Below are positions 1 to 12,241 of a stretch of 64,000 nucleotides of DNA, one piece after another. This DNA comes from Suillus spraguei (lineage: Eukaryota > Basidiomycota > Agaricomycetes > Boletales > Suillaceae). Location: contig JABCPU010000208.1 of the NCBI GenBank assembly GCA_016800925.1, positions 54,338 to 118,337 on the forward strand, read 5' to 3'. The notes below the pieces were generated by a model that had not been told where the DNA came from, made no database searches, and saw nothing but the letters and a program-made list of their open reading frames with translations. The position numbers and the translations under genes are program-made. Each line of letters begins with the position of its first letter. The first letter of the stretch is position 1.

Positions 1-2
1 TA

Positions 3-414
3 GATGCCTTTGAGAGGTACCAGGCTGCAACCGGCAGTACCATGCATGCAAATGGTCTTCTCCAGATTTCCCTTAACCAGTACCATGCCCTACATCACTT
101 GTACTTTCGTATTGGCCGGGTACGTCAATTCTGTTGGACCTCACATCCCTTGTTAACCATTTGCACAGGAGACCTTCAGATTCGTCCCTAATGCGCAAAT
201 CTGGCCTCGTTTGCTCAACAACAGGCTTGATGGCGGTGGCGGTGACGATGATATATTTCTCATCGTTAAAGGCCTTGCATCGCCCACTGGCTCAGGGCTT
301 GACTTTATTAATGGCTACGTATTCCTCCAGCGCTTCTACACTGTGTTCGATGGCAGCATCAGGCCCCGCGTCGGTTTTGCCCGAACCCCGTACACTCATG
401 TCGAAATCAACTAA
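3..414 (+). CDS. pepsin-like aspartic protease (family A1), 3' end only
   Basis: Two exons, 3..119 and 169..414, joined in phase 0 across a 49-nt intron (GTACGT...CACAG); the 5' part lies off the left edge. About 121 residues remain. The end reads GYVFLQRFYTVFD...RVGFARTP, the usual C-terminal block of A1 peptidases, where the last strand returns to the N-lobe. Upstream sequence with SLNQYHALHHLYFRIG and FRFVPNAQIWPRLLN also fits a fungal A1 enzyme. Both catalytic DTG/DSG motifs would be outside the window or in the missing exons, so activity cannot be judged. Such proteases are normally secreted or vacuolar and cut proteins at acid pH. The stop is TAA at 412-414. No frameshift is seen in the visible part. 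Confidence 0.8.
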
Positions 415-1150
415 TATGGAATTGCCAAAGTATACGAAGCATCGTTTTGCAGACATCACTGAATGGAAGGTAGCAGCCGGTATGGTCATATCGATACATC
501 CTAACTGGACTATAAGCCAGAAACCCTGCATTATCCAGGCAGGTTATCCATACTGCTAGAATATATTATTCCTGTATAGATACATGATCTGCCATATGGC
601 CCATATCTAGAATATTTTTGAATCTCAGCTGTGCATGTATCATCCCCAGCACATTTTCGCATTTCTGGCTACCTACTGTGGGAAGTTCTCCACACCACCT
701 ATTTTTATCGCTCCCCACAATGCTCTCACACTTCAATGCTAATGCTTCGCATTTTTGGCCACAACAGATCGTGCGTGAACTTGAGAAGCCTTTTGAGATT
801 GTGTGAGATTGGCTGGCGAAGTTGTTACTAATAATAGCACTAGTCTGAGGTCATCTTCATAGTTATGTATGACATTCTAATACGTTCACCAGTTCACTGA
901 TGGCTCCACTGGACCATCAGTGGAGGAAGAATAGGTGGCTTGCAATATTCAGAATGCATACCACTATTACATTAGACAATACTCAAGTTGTGCAGTGAAT
1001 GTCAAAATTGATGCGATTTTCATAACATGCCTGAAGGAGGCACAATCTTCTGAATGGCATTTGGGTCATTACAACTTCCTTTTCCTTGAACCATTACCTC
1101 ACCTTCTGGTGTGCCTGGAATGACATCACTGAAAACCAAGATTCCCTATC
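415..1150. other. gene-free spacer between protease gene and GypB
   Basis: Only short open frames with no recognisable protein signature on either strand. From about 1130 the sequence becomes pyrimidine-rich, which leads into the presumed GypB LTR. Confidence 0.5.
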
Positions 1151-2039
1151 TGTTACAAGAACACCTTCTTGCACCCCTACTATCATTTTTCCTCCTATGT
1201 GTCGCCATCTACTCTTGTCCCAATGAGGCCTCCATCCTCATCCTCTGCTATCTCGTATGGCTCGCCATCATCACTCCTTACCTTGCCTCTGCTTGTCTTC
1301 TCCATCGCTGGTAAATGTGCCCTCTTTGTGCGCCTTCTGCCTCCTTCACGCCTATACACACCTTTTGCACTTCTTGCGCTTCAAACACCTTCTCTGCACT
1401 CGTTGCATTACCCTGTGCTTCAACACACGCCACCTCCTGGTTCATGGGAACTCCCCATTGGCTCTCAAAGACATTCTGGTATTGTCTTATGCTTTATCCT
1501 TTTACCATTTACCTTTCTTGACTCGTGCATCGCCTCATTGGCTCGTACCCTTTATACCTTCAGCTCTGCACCTATGACTCCCTTTTGCATATGCATGCTT
1601 TCATTGGTTCATATGCCTCTGACTCATTCATGAGCATGCGTCCTCTTATTGGCTATCTGACTTCATACTTAATCTAGCCATACTTACGTATTTGTGCTCT
1701 GCTTCAATCTTATGTATGTATAAATATGCGCAGATAGCCTTTGTACTCCTTTAACTTGAATCTACTTGATCTTCGACCCTGAACTTCCTTTCAATAAGCT
1801 TTGATAAGCTTATTGTCTATACTTCGACTTCTTAGAAGCTCATCGCTTCTAAGTCTATTCGTCATCGTAGAACCCGTCGCTGAGACATGGTTGTGAGACA
1901 GCGCATTGCGCCCACCTCCAACCCGACGCAACTAGTGCACTCCATGCTAGGCAACCAATACACACGGGCCACTGCTCTTTATAGAGCGCCCGTTGCAGAC
2001 ACCACTCAAGTTCCTTAGCACCTGGCTAGGTCACTAACA
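1151..2039 (+). repeat. GypB 5' LTR (about 0.89 kb)
   Basis: Begins TGTTAC and ends CTAACA. It contains four ATTGG (CCAAT-box) motifs between 1450 and 1655, a TATAAATA box at 1719..1726, and a predicted RNA start near 1752. A diverged minus-strand piece of its 3' end recurs at 37710..37855, which supports the right boundary. The left boundary is less sure. Confidence 0.6.
1719..1763 (+). promoter_or_regulatory. GypB core promoter: TATA box and predicted RNA 5' end
   Basis: TATAAATA at 1719..1726 lies 33 nt before TAACTTGAATCT (1752..1763). That 12-mer is exactly complementary to the sequence just after the LTR (2042..2053), which is how a Tf1-type self-priming RNA should start. Confidence 0.6.
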
Positions 2040-2041
2040 AA

Positions 2042-2053
2042 AGATTCAAGTTA
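2042..2053 (+). promoter_or_regulatory. GypB self-priming primer-binding site
   Basis: AGATTCAAGTTA, two nt inside the 5' LTR end, is the perfect reverse complement of 1752..1763 in the LTR. No tRNA 3' end match is evident. This fits fold-back priming as known from Tf1 of fission yeast. Confidence 0.65.
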
Positions 2054-2222
2054 CCTTTTACTCACTACACTGCCCAGCTAGCTGAGATAGGACACTTGAC
2101 CAGAACACTGACAGGAGGATGCTGAATTAAGCCCCCTGAGGAACACACGCACCAACATCACCTTCCTACCCCTGCCACTGAAGCAAGACAGCTCAGGACC
2201 AGCACCACAAACCCAGAACATC

Positions 2223-3085
2223 ATGTCTGGCTCCGCAGCAATGACAACCCCTGTTGCTAAAGCAATAGGACCCAAACTTAAGGCAGGAATGCCCTCCAAG
2301 TTCAACAGTAACCCAACTGATGCTATGCGTTGGTTATACACCGTGATGACCTACCTTGCTTTGAATCAAGCGCTCTACCCCTCTGACGAACATTGGGTCT
2401 GCATCACCCTGTCCTATATGACAGAAGGCACTGCTCGTACTTGGGCACTCAATGCCTATGCCAAAGCCTATAAAACCAACCCTCCCCAATTCAGCAAATG
2501 TGAAGACTTCCAGAAAGACTTCAAGAGCGCCTTCAATCCCCATGATGAGAAGGTTGACACTATGGTGAAGATCGCCAAGGTCAAACACACCGGCACTCTT
2601 ACAGACTGTATCGCAGAGTTCAAGACTCTAACAATGCGCGTGAGCATCAAATAAAGTTCGGTCCTCATCCACTTCTTCAAAGCTGGACTCAAGGAACCCC
2701 TCTGCCATGCCATCTGCCAGATAGAAACCATCCCCACTACCATCGACCAATACTATGCGCCGTCAAGTTGAATGCCAACTATGAACGCGGAGTGGCCATG
2801 CACAACATAGTTGCCAAGAATCACTCCCACCACAAGCCCCCTACACAGAGGCCGAATCACGCCAGACACGACCCTGATGCCATGGACATGGACCTGATGC
2901 ACCAAGAGTGCGAGAAATACATGAAGGATGGCCTCTGCTTCAAATGTGGAAAGCGCAGCCACCGTGCCAGTGATGCTACCTTCCACCCAAAGGTCCGACG
3001 CCAAGATGATGACGAGAAAGGAAAGAATTTGGTAAGGGATGAAGTCCCTGATGATGAAGACTCCAATGAAGATACTTCTGATATG
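2223..3085 (+). pseudogene. GypB gag, N-terminal portion, interrupted
   Basis: Starts MSGSAAMTTPVAKA. Residues 1-143 look like a Ty3/gypsy capsid domain (retrotransposon gag family: WLYTVMTYLALNQ, ARTWALNAYAKAY, FQKDFKSAFNP). A stop at 2652 and a small frame change follow. The frame then continues to a zinc knuckle CFKCGKRSHRAS whose last cysteine is replaced. The acidic tail is cut at 3085 by GypA after ...DTSDM and resumes after it (10490..10621), ending EAEDF plus TAG. The same EDF ending occurs in GypA gag. Gag would package the element RNA. Confidence 0.75.
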
Positions 3086-3468
3086 TGTTACAATCTTGAC
3101 TTCCTTGTTTGGATACGCACTTACATTCTCACGTCTCCCTCAGTCCGTGCGCACATATTGGTCCATTTAAGCATGCTGTACTACGCTTGTATACTTTACT
3201 TTAATCTTACTGGGTTTTACCTGGAATATCCTTCGCTTAGGTCTCCAACTAAGTCATCTTGAATTGTCTCTAAGTCTAAGCACTCCTTAGCCTTAGTCTC
3301 TATTCTCGTAGAAACCTCTTAGACTTATCTTTGAGGCCAAACCCTTGATAGTACTCGGAACACGTTCCTTGTACTTTCACCTTGTCCTCTTCTGGACATT
3401 GTAGAACTTCCCAGTAGACCATCTGTGTCTTTTCACTGTCGCTGGTGACGCCACCCCAGTTCGTAACA
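3086..3468 (+). repeat. GypA copy 1, 5' LTR (383 bp)
   Basis: TGTTAC...GTAACA. Carries the RNA-start 11-mer ACTTTAATCTT at 3198..3208, preceded by CATTTAAG in the TATA position. Closely matches 10101..10484. Confidence 0.93.
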
Positions 3469-3469
3469 A

Positions 3470-3480
3470 AAGATTAAAGT
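3470..3480 (+). promoter_or_regulatory. GypA copy 1 self-priming primer-binding site
   Basis: AAGATTAAAGT, one nt inside the 5' LTR, is the exact reverse complement of ACTTTAATCTT at 3198..3208 in the LTR. Confidence 0.7.
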
Positions 3481-3594
3481 CCTCCTGATCATCAACTATC
3501 CAGTCCTCAACCCTGAACCCTGAGAAGCCCTTCAGACAGCAAGACAGCGCATGTAGGCACCGAGAAAGTATAACTCACCAGACGAATCATCATC

Positions 3595-4407
3595 ATGACG
3601 ACCACCAAAGAATTTGAATACAAAATCGGTCTCCCAACCGGTTTTGATGGAGATCGCGACAACTCTCGTGAATTTATCCAATCATGCAATCTATGCTTCG
3701 ACATCAATGAAAAGCTTTACACCACTGACAAACAGAAGATTATTTTTATAACATCCTTCATGACCGAGAAAAACGCCAAATCTTGGAAAGAGCAATTCCT
3801 TGACCATGCTCAGTCAACCGATACCTCTGGACAAAAAGTTGGTTACGGGACATTGTTGGATTTTATGAAAAGCTTCAAAGAAGCCTTTGAACCAGTGGAT
3901 ACCAAAGGAACCACACTAACAAAACTCAGGGACCTCAAACAAGGAAGTGGTGATCTCCATACTTACATCGCCAACTTTGAGGCACTTGCAGCCAAGGCCC
4001 ATATCACTGACGATGCAACAAAGATTCAATTCTTCCAAGATGGCCTAAATTTGGGTATCCTTACCAAGCTTTTCGCACCAGGAGATGTCTCAGAAGTATT
4101 CCGAGAAGTTGTATTACAATGTGTTTCCATTGACAATTCCCACCATCATCTTCAAGCGATACGAACACGTCATGCTCCACAACAGAAGAAAAAGAACTAT
4201 GGAAATGCACAGTACATACCTAATTGTGACCCCAACACAATGGTCGTGGATCGAATCTCTGATATAGAGAGATCCGAATGCATGAAGAAGGGACAATGCT
4301 TCAGATGCCAGAAGACAGGACACCGCATTCATAACTGTCCTGAAAGAAAGAAGAAGACCCCGCTTCAGCAACCAAAGTCAAGGATGAAGAAGATGAAGAA
4401 ACCGTGA
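3595..4407 (+). pseudogene. GypA copy 1 gag, frame shifted near the end
   Basis: Begins MTTTKEFEYKIGLPTGFDGD and matches the 279-aa gag of the intact copy residue by residue: a capsid-like region with a W/F-rich core, then the CCHC knuckle CFRCQKTGHRIHNC. A small deletion after the knuckle changes the frame, so the reading ends RMKKMKKP instead of the conserved acidic ...EDF. The downstream GAGGATTTTTAA still marks the gag-pol junction. Confidence 0.85.
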
Positions 4408-4417
4408 GGAGGATTGT

Positions 4418-7400
4418 AGAGGATTTTTAAATTGGAGAAACAAAGATTTGACGTATGTTTCTCCCAATGTATTACTAAGACTTGTACGCGCTGTAGGTGA
4501 AAGAAAAGAACTTTGTGTCCCTATCACCCTCCACTCGCGTACTCGCTTAAAATCCATCGACACCACTGCCGTCATTGACTCCGGTGCAGCAGGAACATTT
4601 ATTTCTGAAGAATTTGTGAAACTCCATCAGATCACACAGCGAAAACTCAAAACACCATTTTGAGTTACCACAGCGGACGGAACCCTTATCAAAGGAGGAC
4701 CAATCATGCACTACTGTCTCCTAGTGGTCAAAATCGACAAATGAACAATGTATGGAAAATTCAATATCACTAAACTAGGAAGAAGAGATCAAATCCTTTC
4801 AGGAATTCCGTGGTTACGCGCAATGAACCCAAGTATAGACTGGGCCGCTGAAACACTCATCCTCCCTTGAACGACGAAATCAGACAAAATTGAAATCGAC
4901 GTAGATACCAGTCGGAAAAAGAACGGGCTACCCCTGGCCTTCCACTGCCATCCCAAGAAATGGCAACATTCACAACTTCCGAGATCCATCAGCATCTCTC
5001 CTCTTCCTAAAGAACCCGAACCAGAAATACGAATGCCGCGTACTACAGACCTCACTCCCTGTGTACAACTGCCACGAGCAGTATCACCGATTCCCTGCGC
5101 AGAAACACGAAAGAATGAATCTGAGCCCGAGCATCGGATCGGATCAGAACCTATTGAGCAACGGCCAATAGAAGAACAAAAATATGGGAAAAGAAAAGCG
5201 GAGGAAGAAATTCCTGGACGAGATACAAATGTACCAAAATTATCCAAGTTCTATGTTCCTCGAAAACCCTTCAGCATACTCCCTCAGCTTCAATTGAAGA
5301 AATCCCCGATAAAGAAGAACCCGTGCCCTCGTTGATCCCAACTGAGGATGATGACCAATTCAACACTATGCAAGATGTCTGGCACACACCAGAAGTATGA
5401 GAGATTTCCTCTTACAAGCTTGGAGATGGAGAATTCCTTGTGGAATACAACACGGATGGGGTTAGTATGAGAATCATTGAAGAAGTATCCATGGATATGC
5501 CCCTCACACGTGATGGTACTTCCCGACTCGAACAACTTCCCAACTACTCCACAATCTCCCTCCCTCCTCGAAATACAGTAATAAAGCTCAGGAATTTGCG
5601 ACAGACAAGAAGGAGAAGAAAAATAAATCTTTCGAAGAATTGGTCCCAGATTATTTGCATGACTTTGCGGATGTCTTTGCTAAGGATGGATTAAACAAAC
5701 TTCCTCCTGAACACCCTGGTATTGATCATTGAATCGATACTAAACCTGGTTTTATTCCTCGCATGTCTAAGGTTCACCCACTATCGGAAAAAGGACGCGC
5801 GGCCGTCAAAACATTTATCAATGAAAACGTTGCGAAAGGTTTCATCTCAGAATCAAAGTCACCTCAAGCCAGTGGCTTCTTCTTTGTGGGAAAGAAGAGT
5901 GGAGAATTGCACCCCTGTCAAGATTATTGTTACATCAATGATTGGACAGTCAAGAACGCTTATCCGCTCCCGCTTCCTATTTCCCTTGTCGCACGACTTC
6001 ACAATGCACAGTTCTTTACAAAAATAGATATTCGGTCCAGTTATAATAATATTCGCATCCACCCCAACAATCGCTGGAAAGCTGCTTTTACTACGGAGTT
6101 TGGCCTCTTTGAACCGAACGTCATGTTCTTTGGTCTTTGCAATTCTCCGGCAACTTTCCAAGCATACATGAATCGTACCTTCCAGCAGGAAATCAATGAA
6201 GGATGGATGGTTATCTACATGGACGATATCCTGATTTTCTCTACAACAATGGCAGAACACCGCGAACAAACCAGATGGGTTTTGATGAAAATACGAAAGA
6301 ACATTTGTTCCTGAAACCGGAGAAATGTACCTTCGATGCAGAAGAAGTGGAATACCTTGGAATGATAATTCGCCCTGGACAAGTTGCTATGGATACCGCC
6401 AAGACCAAGGGAATTGCCGAATGGCCAATACCGAAATCTGTAAAAGAAGTCCGGTCATTCCTCGGTTTTTGCAACTTCTACCGAACATTCATTTCCCACT
6501 ACTCTGACATCGCCTGACCTCTTATTGAATTAACAAAGAAAGACAAGATCTTTGATTGGTCAACCGAATGTATGGACACTTTCGAAGAACTAAAACGATG
6601 TTTCACATCCCAACCGGTACTCCGTAACCCCGATCCTTCCTGACAATTTGCTATTGCTACCATGCTTCGCTTGTAGCAACTGGCGGAGTTCTCCTGCAGA
6701 CCGATGAGAACGGTGTTTACCACCCATGCGCATACCTCTCACAGTCTTTGAACCCCGCAGAATGCAATTACCAGATCTTTGATCGGGAACTCCTTGCCAT
6801 GATCCGGGCATTGAATGAATGGCATCATTACCTTGAAGGAAACCCACACCCCGTCCTAGTATTCACCGACCACAAGAATCTTCTGTACTTTAGAAGTGCA
6901 CAGAAGCTCACCTGTCGCCAAGCATGTTGGCAACTAATTCTGTCTATTTACGACATTGAACTGCATCACATTGCAGGTACTAAACTGGCAGTACCTGATG
7001 CACTATCTTGCCGGCCTGACTACGACTCTGGCAAAGACAATAACGAGGACCAGACCCTCCTCCCTGACGCTCTATTCGTTCGTCTTCTTGACACCGACTT
7101 ACAGGATGTTTTGTCGTCCTCTGACCCTCTCGATGATCCTGTTTTCAAAACCGCATCTGACGCACTTGATGGCGTGTGTCTTCCCCCTATGAAGTCAGCG
7201 CTCTCTGACTGGACAATAGAGGAGAACGTCCTCTATTTTAAGAATCGTGCTTATATCCCACCAGCTCATCGTCCTGACATCCTGAAACGGTATCATGATC
7301 ATCCAACCGCGGGACATCCCGGTAGATTCAAAACTGAAGAACTCATCAAACGAGAAGCCTGGTGGCCCGTATGGGTTCTTATATTTGGAAATATGTCGAG

Positions 7401-8537
7401 GGTTGCGCCCTTTGTCAGCAAATGAAAGCGGATACTCATCCTGTTCGACCTCCGCTTACCCCGATCCCTTCATCTGCATCCTGCCCCTTTTCTCAGGTCT
7501 CTGTCGATCTAATCACTGACCTCCCTGTCTCTGGGGGCTTTGACAGTATTATGGTCGTGGTAGACCATGGCCTTATGAAGGGGGTAATTATTATCCCTTG
7601 TTTGAAAACCGTTACTTCCGAAGGCATTGCTAAACTATTCTTGAAACACGTTTACCGCCGATTTGGACTCCATGACAAAGTTATCTCGGACCGAGGCCCG
7701 CAATTCCTATCTCGCTTCTCTAAGGAGCTTGCCCGACTTCTCGACTACATCATCGCCCCATCCACGGCTTATCACCCTCAGACTGATGGTCAGACTGAGA
7801 GGCTTAATCAAGAACTTGAAACGTATCTACACATCTATTGCCGCAATAATCCCAAAGATTGGGTAGAACATCTACCAATCGCTGAATTTGTCCATAACCA
7901 TCGAAAACATGATGCAAGAAACACATCACCCTTTTATCTGATGATGGGATATGAACCGTGTGCCATCTCTCATCTGATCCCCGACTCATCCGTCCCTGCA
8001 GCAGAAGATCGAGTACGATCCCTGCAGAAGATCCGAGAAGAAGCAATCGCCTGTCATAACATTGCGATGCAGACAATGGCCGAACGATCCCGAGGAGATA
8101 AGTACACTCCATGGAAGATCGGAGATAAGGTCTGGCTATCTGCCACTAATCTTAGGCTCAAACTCCCATCACGGAAGCTTGCGCCGAAACGATACGGACC
8201 TTTCCCGATCATCAATGTCTTATCGCCTATCACATTCACACTCAAACTCCCTCCACAATGGAAGATCCATCCTACCTTCCATGCTTCTGTCTTATCATCC
8301 TATAGCAAAACGGATGTCCACGGTCCGAACTTCCCTGAACCACCACCTGACATTATCGAAGAAGAAGAAGAATACAAAGTAGAAGCAATTCTTTCTCACA
8401 AAGGAACCGGCATCTGCCGACGCTATCTTGTTTCCTGGAAAGGATACTCATCAGGAGATAATGAATGGCTCTCAGAAAAGAACTTGAAGAACTCCGCTCA
8501 AATTCTGAATGCTTATAAGAAGCGACATTCCCTCTGA
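4418..8537 (+). pseudogene. GypA copy 1 pol: protease, RT, RNase H, integrase, chromodomain (broken)
   Basis: Protease DSGAAGTF at ~4578, RT with YMDDILIF at ~6218, RNase H from ~6640, and an integrase with zinc region GHPG...CALCQQM near 7310-7425. The integrase core has VDLITD, SDRGPQF and the acidic residue of QTERLNQ. A chromodomain (YLVSWKGYSSGDNEW, ~8428) ends at 8537. The frame is cut by TGA at about 4661, 4741, 4868, 5398, 5731, 6516 and 6642, most of them C-to-T changes, and by short deletions near 6300 and 6660. The integrase-chromodomain part (7362..8537, 391 codons) is still open. Confidence 0.9.
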
Positions 8538-8594
8538 TTATTCTTCAGTCAATCAAACCGCACAAAGCACTTGATCAACTAACACCATTTCGAA

Positions 8595-10067
8595 ATGTCT
8601 TTCCCCACTGCATACATCACCCCAGTCACCGTTGCCAACAATGACTCCGACTCTGATGCAGAAAACTACGGAACCCTTGCCACCGAAATCAACAACACCT
8701 CTTACATTGAAGCCGCCCTTCTATGTGAAGGACATGATCTCGAAATTGAGAGAATCCTCACCGCAAGAGGCACCTTCCCTGCCTTACTCCTCGTCAACAT
8801 CATCCGCACCGCTGCCCATATTGAAACTAACATCAATCAAACCACAGAAATCACCTACTGCCAGCGCATCTTACATCTACAAAAATGTATTCGTTCTTAT
8901 GCAATGTTGTTGCTTCCCCGTTCTTTTAAGAGCGATGTTGAAAAAGCTATTCATATCGTGGCCAAACACCGAGCAGGTGTTGCTCGACCTCCCTCTCCAC
9001 AAAGAGATACGGACTCACTTCCTATCCCTCCACCCTCTTCTTCGCGCATTTATTCTAATCTTGATGCCTTTACTGGCTTATGTACTGCTGTCCAGGAAAT
9101 TGGACAGCTCACCAATGCAGTCGTCGAAACTATTCAGCAATCGGTCATTGAAACAAGAACAGCCAGAAACCTAGTCGAAGAAGCCATTACTGATTTACAA
9201 CAAACGCAAGCCGACCTCACCTCTCCATGAACCCCATCTCCTATCGAACAATCAACCTCATCGCCCCCCATTATAGTCTCCCACAATCACCCCGCATGGC
9301 TGTACGAGCCCTGCACAGAAGAGCAGTGTGAAGCTGCAAAAGTATTAGGAGTTCCAGTCGCTGAGTTGGTAGCACTCAGTCCTCAACTTCGTGACCTTCA
9401 TATTCATCCCCCCATGTCCATTCCATCATCATTTGGGCCAATGGATCCTGTCTTGCCAGTCTTAATAAAAGACTTTGGCATTACCTCCCCTTCCTCCTCT
9501 GATGAACTTCTTGTGGTTGCTGAGCAAGGGACCACTCCTGACCTTCCAGCATCCGCATACACACTCACCAGTAAACAACAGGCACAACTCAGGCGAGACA
9601 ATGCCTTCGCCTTAAAATGCATGACATGACAGAAAGGGAAGAAGCGTGCCAGATCCACTAGCCCCAAACCCATTATCTCACCGTCACCATTACGTATGTC
9701 TACCTCTAACACTGACAAAAACATGAAATGCTGATTCTGTGGCATTGTCGGACATCGGCAAAAGAATTGCCTCGACTATCAGTGCCAAATTTGTCTATGA
9801 CATGCCCCTACCCATCTATCTATCTACTGCCCGCAGCGTCTTGGAGATCCCCCGTTTACGCTTACTTGGAAGGACGATGGCTTTTATGATGCACTCCGAA
9901 GGTGGGAGCAGTATCTTATTAATCGTCGACGAAGAAAGACAGGTCAACAAGCGAGAACCATAGCAGAAGAAGAAGTGGCTTATATGCTGGGGGGAAGTGC
10001 TGCTGACAAGGACATTGCTAACTATGACGACTATGATCCCATCTCTGACGCCAATAGCGATATATGA
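8595..10067 (+). pseudogene. GypA copy 1 ORF3, broken
   Basis: Starts MSFPTAYITPVTVANNDSDS 58 nt after the pol stop. Homologous over its whole length to the intact 489-aa ORF3 at 40787..42256. Open to TGA at 9228 (CGA in the intact copy); further stops near 9627 and 9733. The zinc region is still visible (GIVGHRQKNC, then CQICL...HLSIYC). Ends ...DANSDI with TGA at 10065..10067, inside the pre-polypurine hairpin. Confidence 0.8.
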
Positions 10068-10100
10068 AAGTCGGTGACTTTCTATGTAATAAGGGGGTAA
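10066..10100 (+). promoter_or_regulatory. GypA copy 1 hairpin and polypurine tract
   Basis: Stem GAAAGTC / GACTTTC with loop GGT (10066..10082), then AAGGGGGTAA directly before the 3' LTR. The polypurine tract would prime plus-strand DNA synthesis. Confidence 0.7.
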
Positions 10101-10484
10101 TGTTACAATCTTGCCTTCCTTGTTTGGATATGCACTTACATTCTCACGTCTCCCTCGGTCTGTGCGCACATATTGGTCTATTTAAGCACGCTGTACTATG
10201 CTTGTATACTTTACTTTAATCTTACTGGGTTTTACCTGGAATATCCTTCGCTTAGGTCTCCAACCTAAGTCGTCTTGAATCGTCTCTAAGTCTGAGCACT
10301 CCTTAGCCTTAGTCTCTATTCTTGTAGAAACCTCTTAGACTTATCTTTGAGGCCGAACCCTTGATAGTACTCAGAATGCGTTCCTTGTACTTTCACCTTG
10401 TCCTCTTCTGGACATTGTAGAACTTCCCAGTAGACCATCTGTGTCTTTTCACTGTCGCTGGTGACGCCACCCCAGTTCGTAACA
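10101..10484 (+). repeat. GypA copy 1, 3' LTR (384 bp)
   Basis: TGTTACAATC...GTTCGTAACA followed by the ATATG duplication. Differs from the 5' LTR at a modest number of positions, so it is not a recent insertion. Confidence 0.93.
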
Positions 10485-11018
10485 ATATGGAAGTCGAAAG
10501 GGTCAAAGCTAGTAAGCTTGCCCTGAAGAAAACTAAGTCGCCTAAAGGCGCACAGACTCCAAAGAAGACTAGAAAGACTCCTGCCAAGTCTTCGGAAGAA
10601 GATGAGGCGGAGGATTTTTAGATAGGAGTACTGTAGCAATGTCAGTCACTCCCAAGTGTGCTCTGTATACTAGATGTGTTGGCAAATTGAACGAGTTTCG
10701 AGTTCCTGTTACCCTTTTTAGTGCGAAGAGCACAAAAACCATTGCATTGACTGCCATCATTGATTCTGGCACTGGAGGATCATTCATCGATTCCACCTTT
10801 GTGCAGAACCACAAAATCTGCACACATTGACTCAGACACCCCTTCCACATCACCACGGTTGATGGAAGTCACTCAAGAGCTGGGAAGGTCTCCCACTACT
10901 GGACCTTGTTTGCTTGCCTTGATAAATGGGTCATGTATTGCAAGTTTAATATCACCCAACTTTCCAAACACGATGACATCCTACTCAGGAAGCCTTGGCT
11001 TTCCGCAATGAACCCCGA

Positions 11019-11979
11019 TGTAGCGAGAAAAGTCACACTGACTGTCAAAACCCTGTTTTCGACAAGCATCTCATTAGTGTCTGCGGCGGCAACCGAAGAA
11101 TTTCCTTATAGCGAGGAAATAGCCTCTTCACTCCACTAAGGCGGAACCGTTCTTCTCCCATGAACCCTTACCGGATCCTCGCACTGATGCCCTCATGTCC
11201 TGTCCAATTCTGTCTAGAATCCATTGGTGCATAGTTACTTCACTTCCACCATTACTAAATCTATGGCAGGATTTACCTTACATCTCAAGGGGCTGCTGCA
11301 CGCTGTGCACCTCTTTATTAAATACCCTGTTTATTTTCCTTCTCACTACCGGACTTGCATAATTATCTCATATGCGCTCGCATATGTTAAAAAGGACTCA
11401 ACATACATACTGTTACTTTTACTTCCTGTTACATCCCTTCACTAGGACTTAGTATCTGAAACGCTTGCTAGTCACAATCCATTTGCTTTTGAACTCTCCT
11501 CTGTTCGAACATCGCTCTTAGATTTAACCGCCGGTAACTTTACCACTCGAAGTACTGTGCGACTTTCGACTTTGCTACTCATAACCGGACCGCAGCCAGT
11601 GATCTCGCTGGGTCGCTTTCTCTCTCACCTGCGTTCCTGCTTATATGGAGTTGCTGCTACCGCTACCGCACCGCCGGTAGTAATAATATATTCGTCTCGC
11701 TCAAGTAACTTCATTCTTGTTCTCACTAGCTAACCGTTGCAGCTATCCTTACCGCATGTGTACCGCTGACATCGCGCTTGTACTGCCAATATACCATTAC
11801 CGCTGCTAACCTCAGAAGTCAGATTTCTTGTTGCCTTATTAGTACTTCCTTGTTTCCTTCGCACTAACTTAGAAGGAATTGCTTCTATTGCAGTCCTCTT
11901 GGGTCGAACATCTCACTCGCACCTTCAGTAGGATTATTGCTGCGCTTATACTTAGGCCAGCACTAGTTTCTTCATTTCA
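11019..11979 (-). repeat. solo LtrF copy 1 (961 bp)
   Basis: In plus orientation it starts TGTAGCG and ends ATTTCA. Flanked by a perfect 4-bp duplication CCGA (11015..11018 and 11980..11983). Removing it restores the GypB protease frame. Aligns with the reverse complement of the copies at 12242 and 13997. Confidence 0.8.
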
Positions 11980-12241
11980 CCGACATCGACTGGGTGTGCG
12001 ACGCCATCGCCTTATGTGCAACCGCATGCTCACGAACCATTGAGCACATACTCAACCAAGAGTGCGCCTCCCATGGCGCGCCAGCCTACATATTCCAAGG
12101 CGCAACCTCAATCAAGGACGAAGAAGATCGTGGAATATTTGCCCCCCTCAGAACATTGGATCCAACTCTTGACCACATTCTCAAACAGATAAGCGCTAAG
12201 AAGCGCAAGAAGAACAAGAACAAGAACAAGAAGAGAAACAG

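Larger units (their letters stand above)
3086..10484 (+). mobile_element. GypA copy 1: full-length but decayed three-ORF chromovirus
   Basis: Bounded by LTRs 3086..3468 and 10101..10484 and by a perfect 5-bp target duplication ATATG (3081..3085 and 10485..10489). It is inserted in GypB gag. The order is PBS, gag, protease, RT-RNaseH-integrase-chromodomain, ORF3, hairpin, polypurine tract. At least six in-frame TGA stops sit where the intact copy at 40279..47924 or the 31269 copy has CGA or another CG codon, plus a few one-base deletions. Its LTRs lack about 90 bp of U3 found in other GypA LTRs. Confidence 0.93.

Noticed and set aside
134..559. 141-codon plus-strand frame over the protease gene
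   Set aside because: Another frame over the two protease exons, whose C-terminal A1 signature and clean intron are far more convincing.
1169..1633. 154-codon Ser/Leu/Pro-rich frame
   Set aside because: Lies in the pyrimidine-rich U3 of the presumed GypB LTR; composition explains the open frame.
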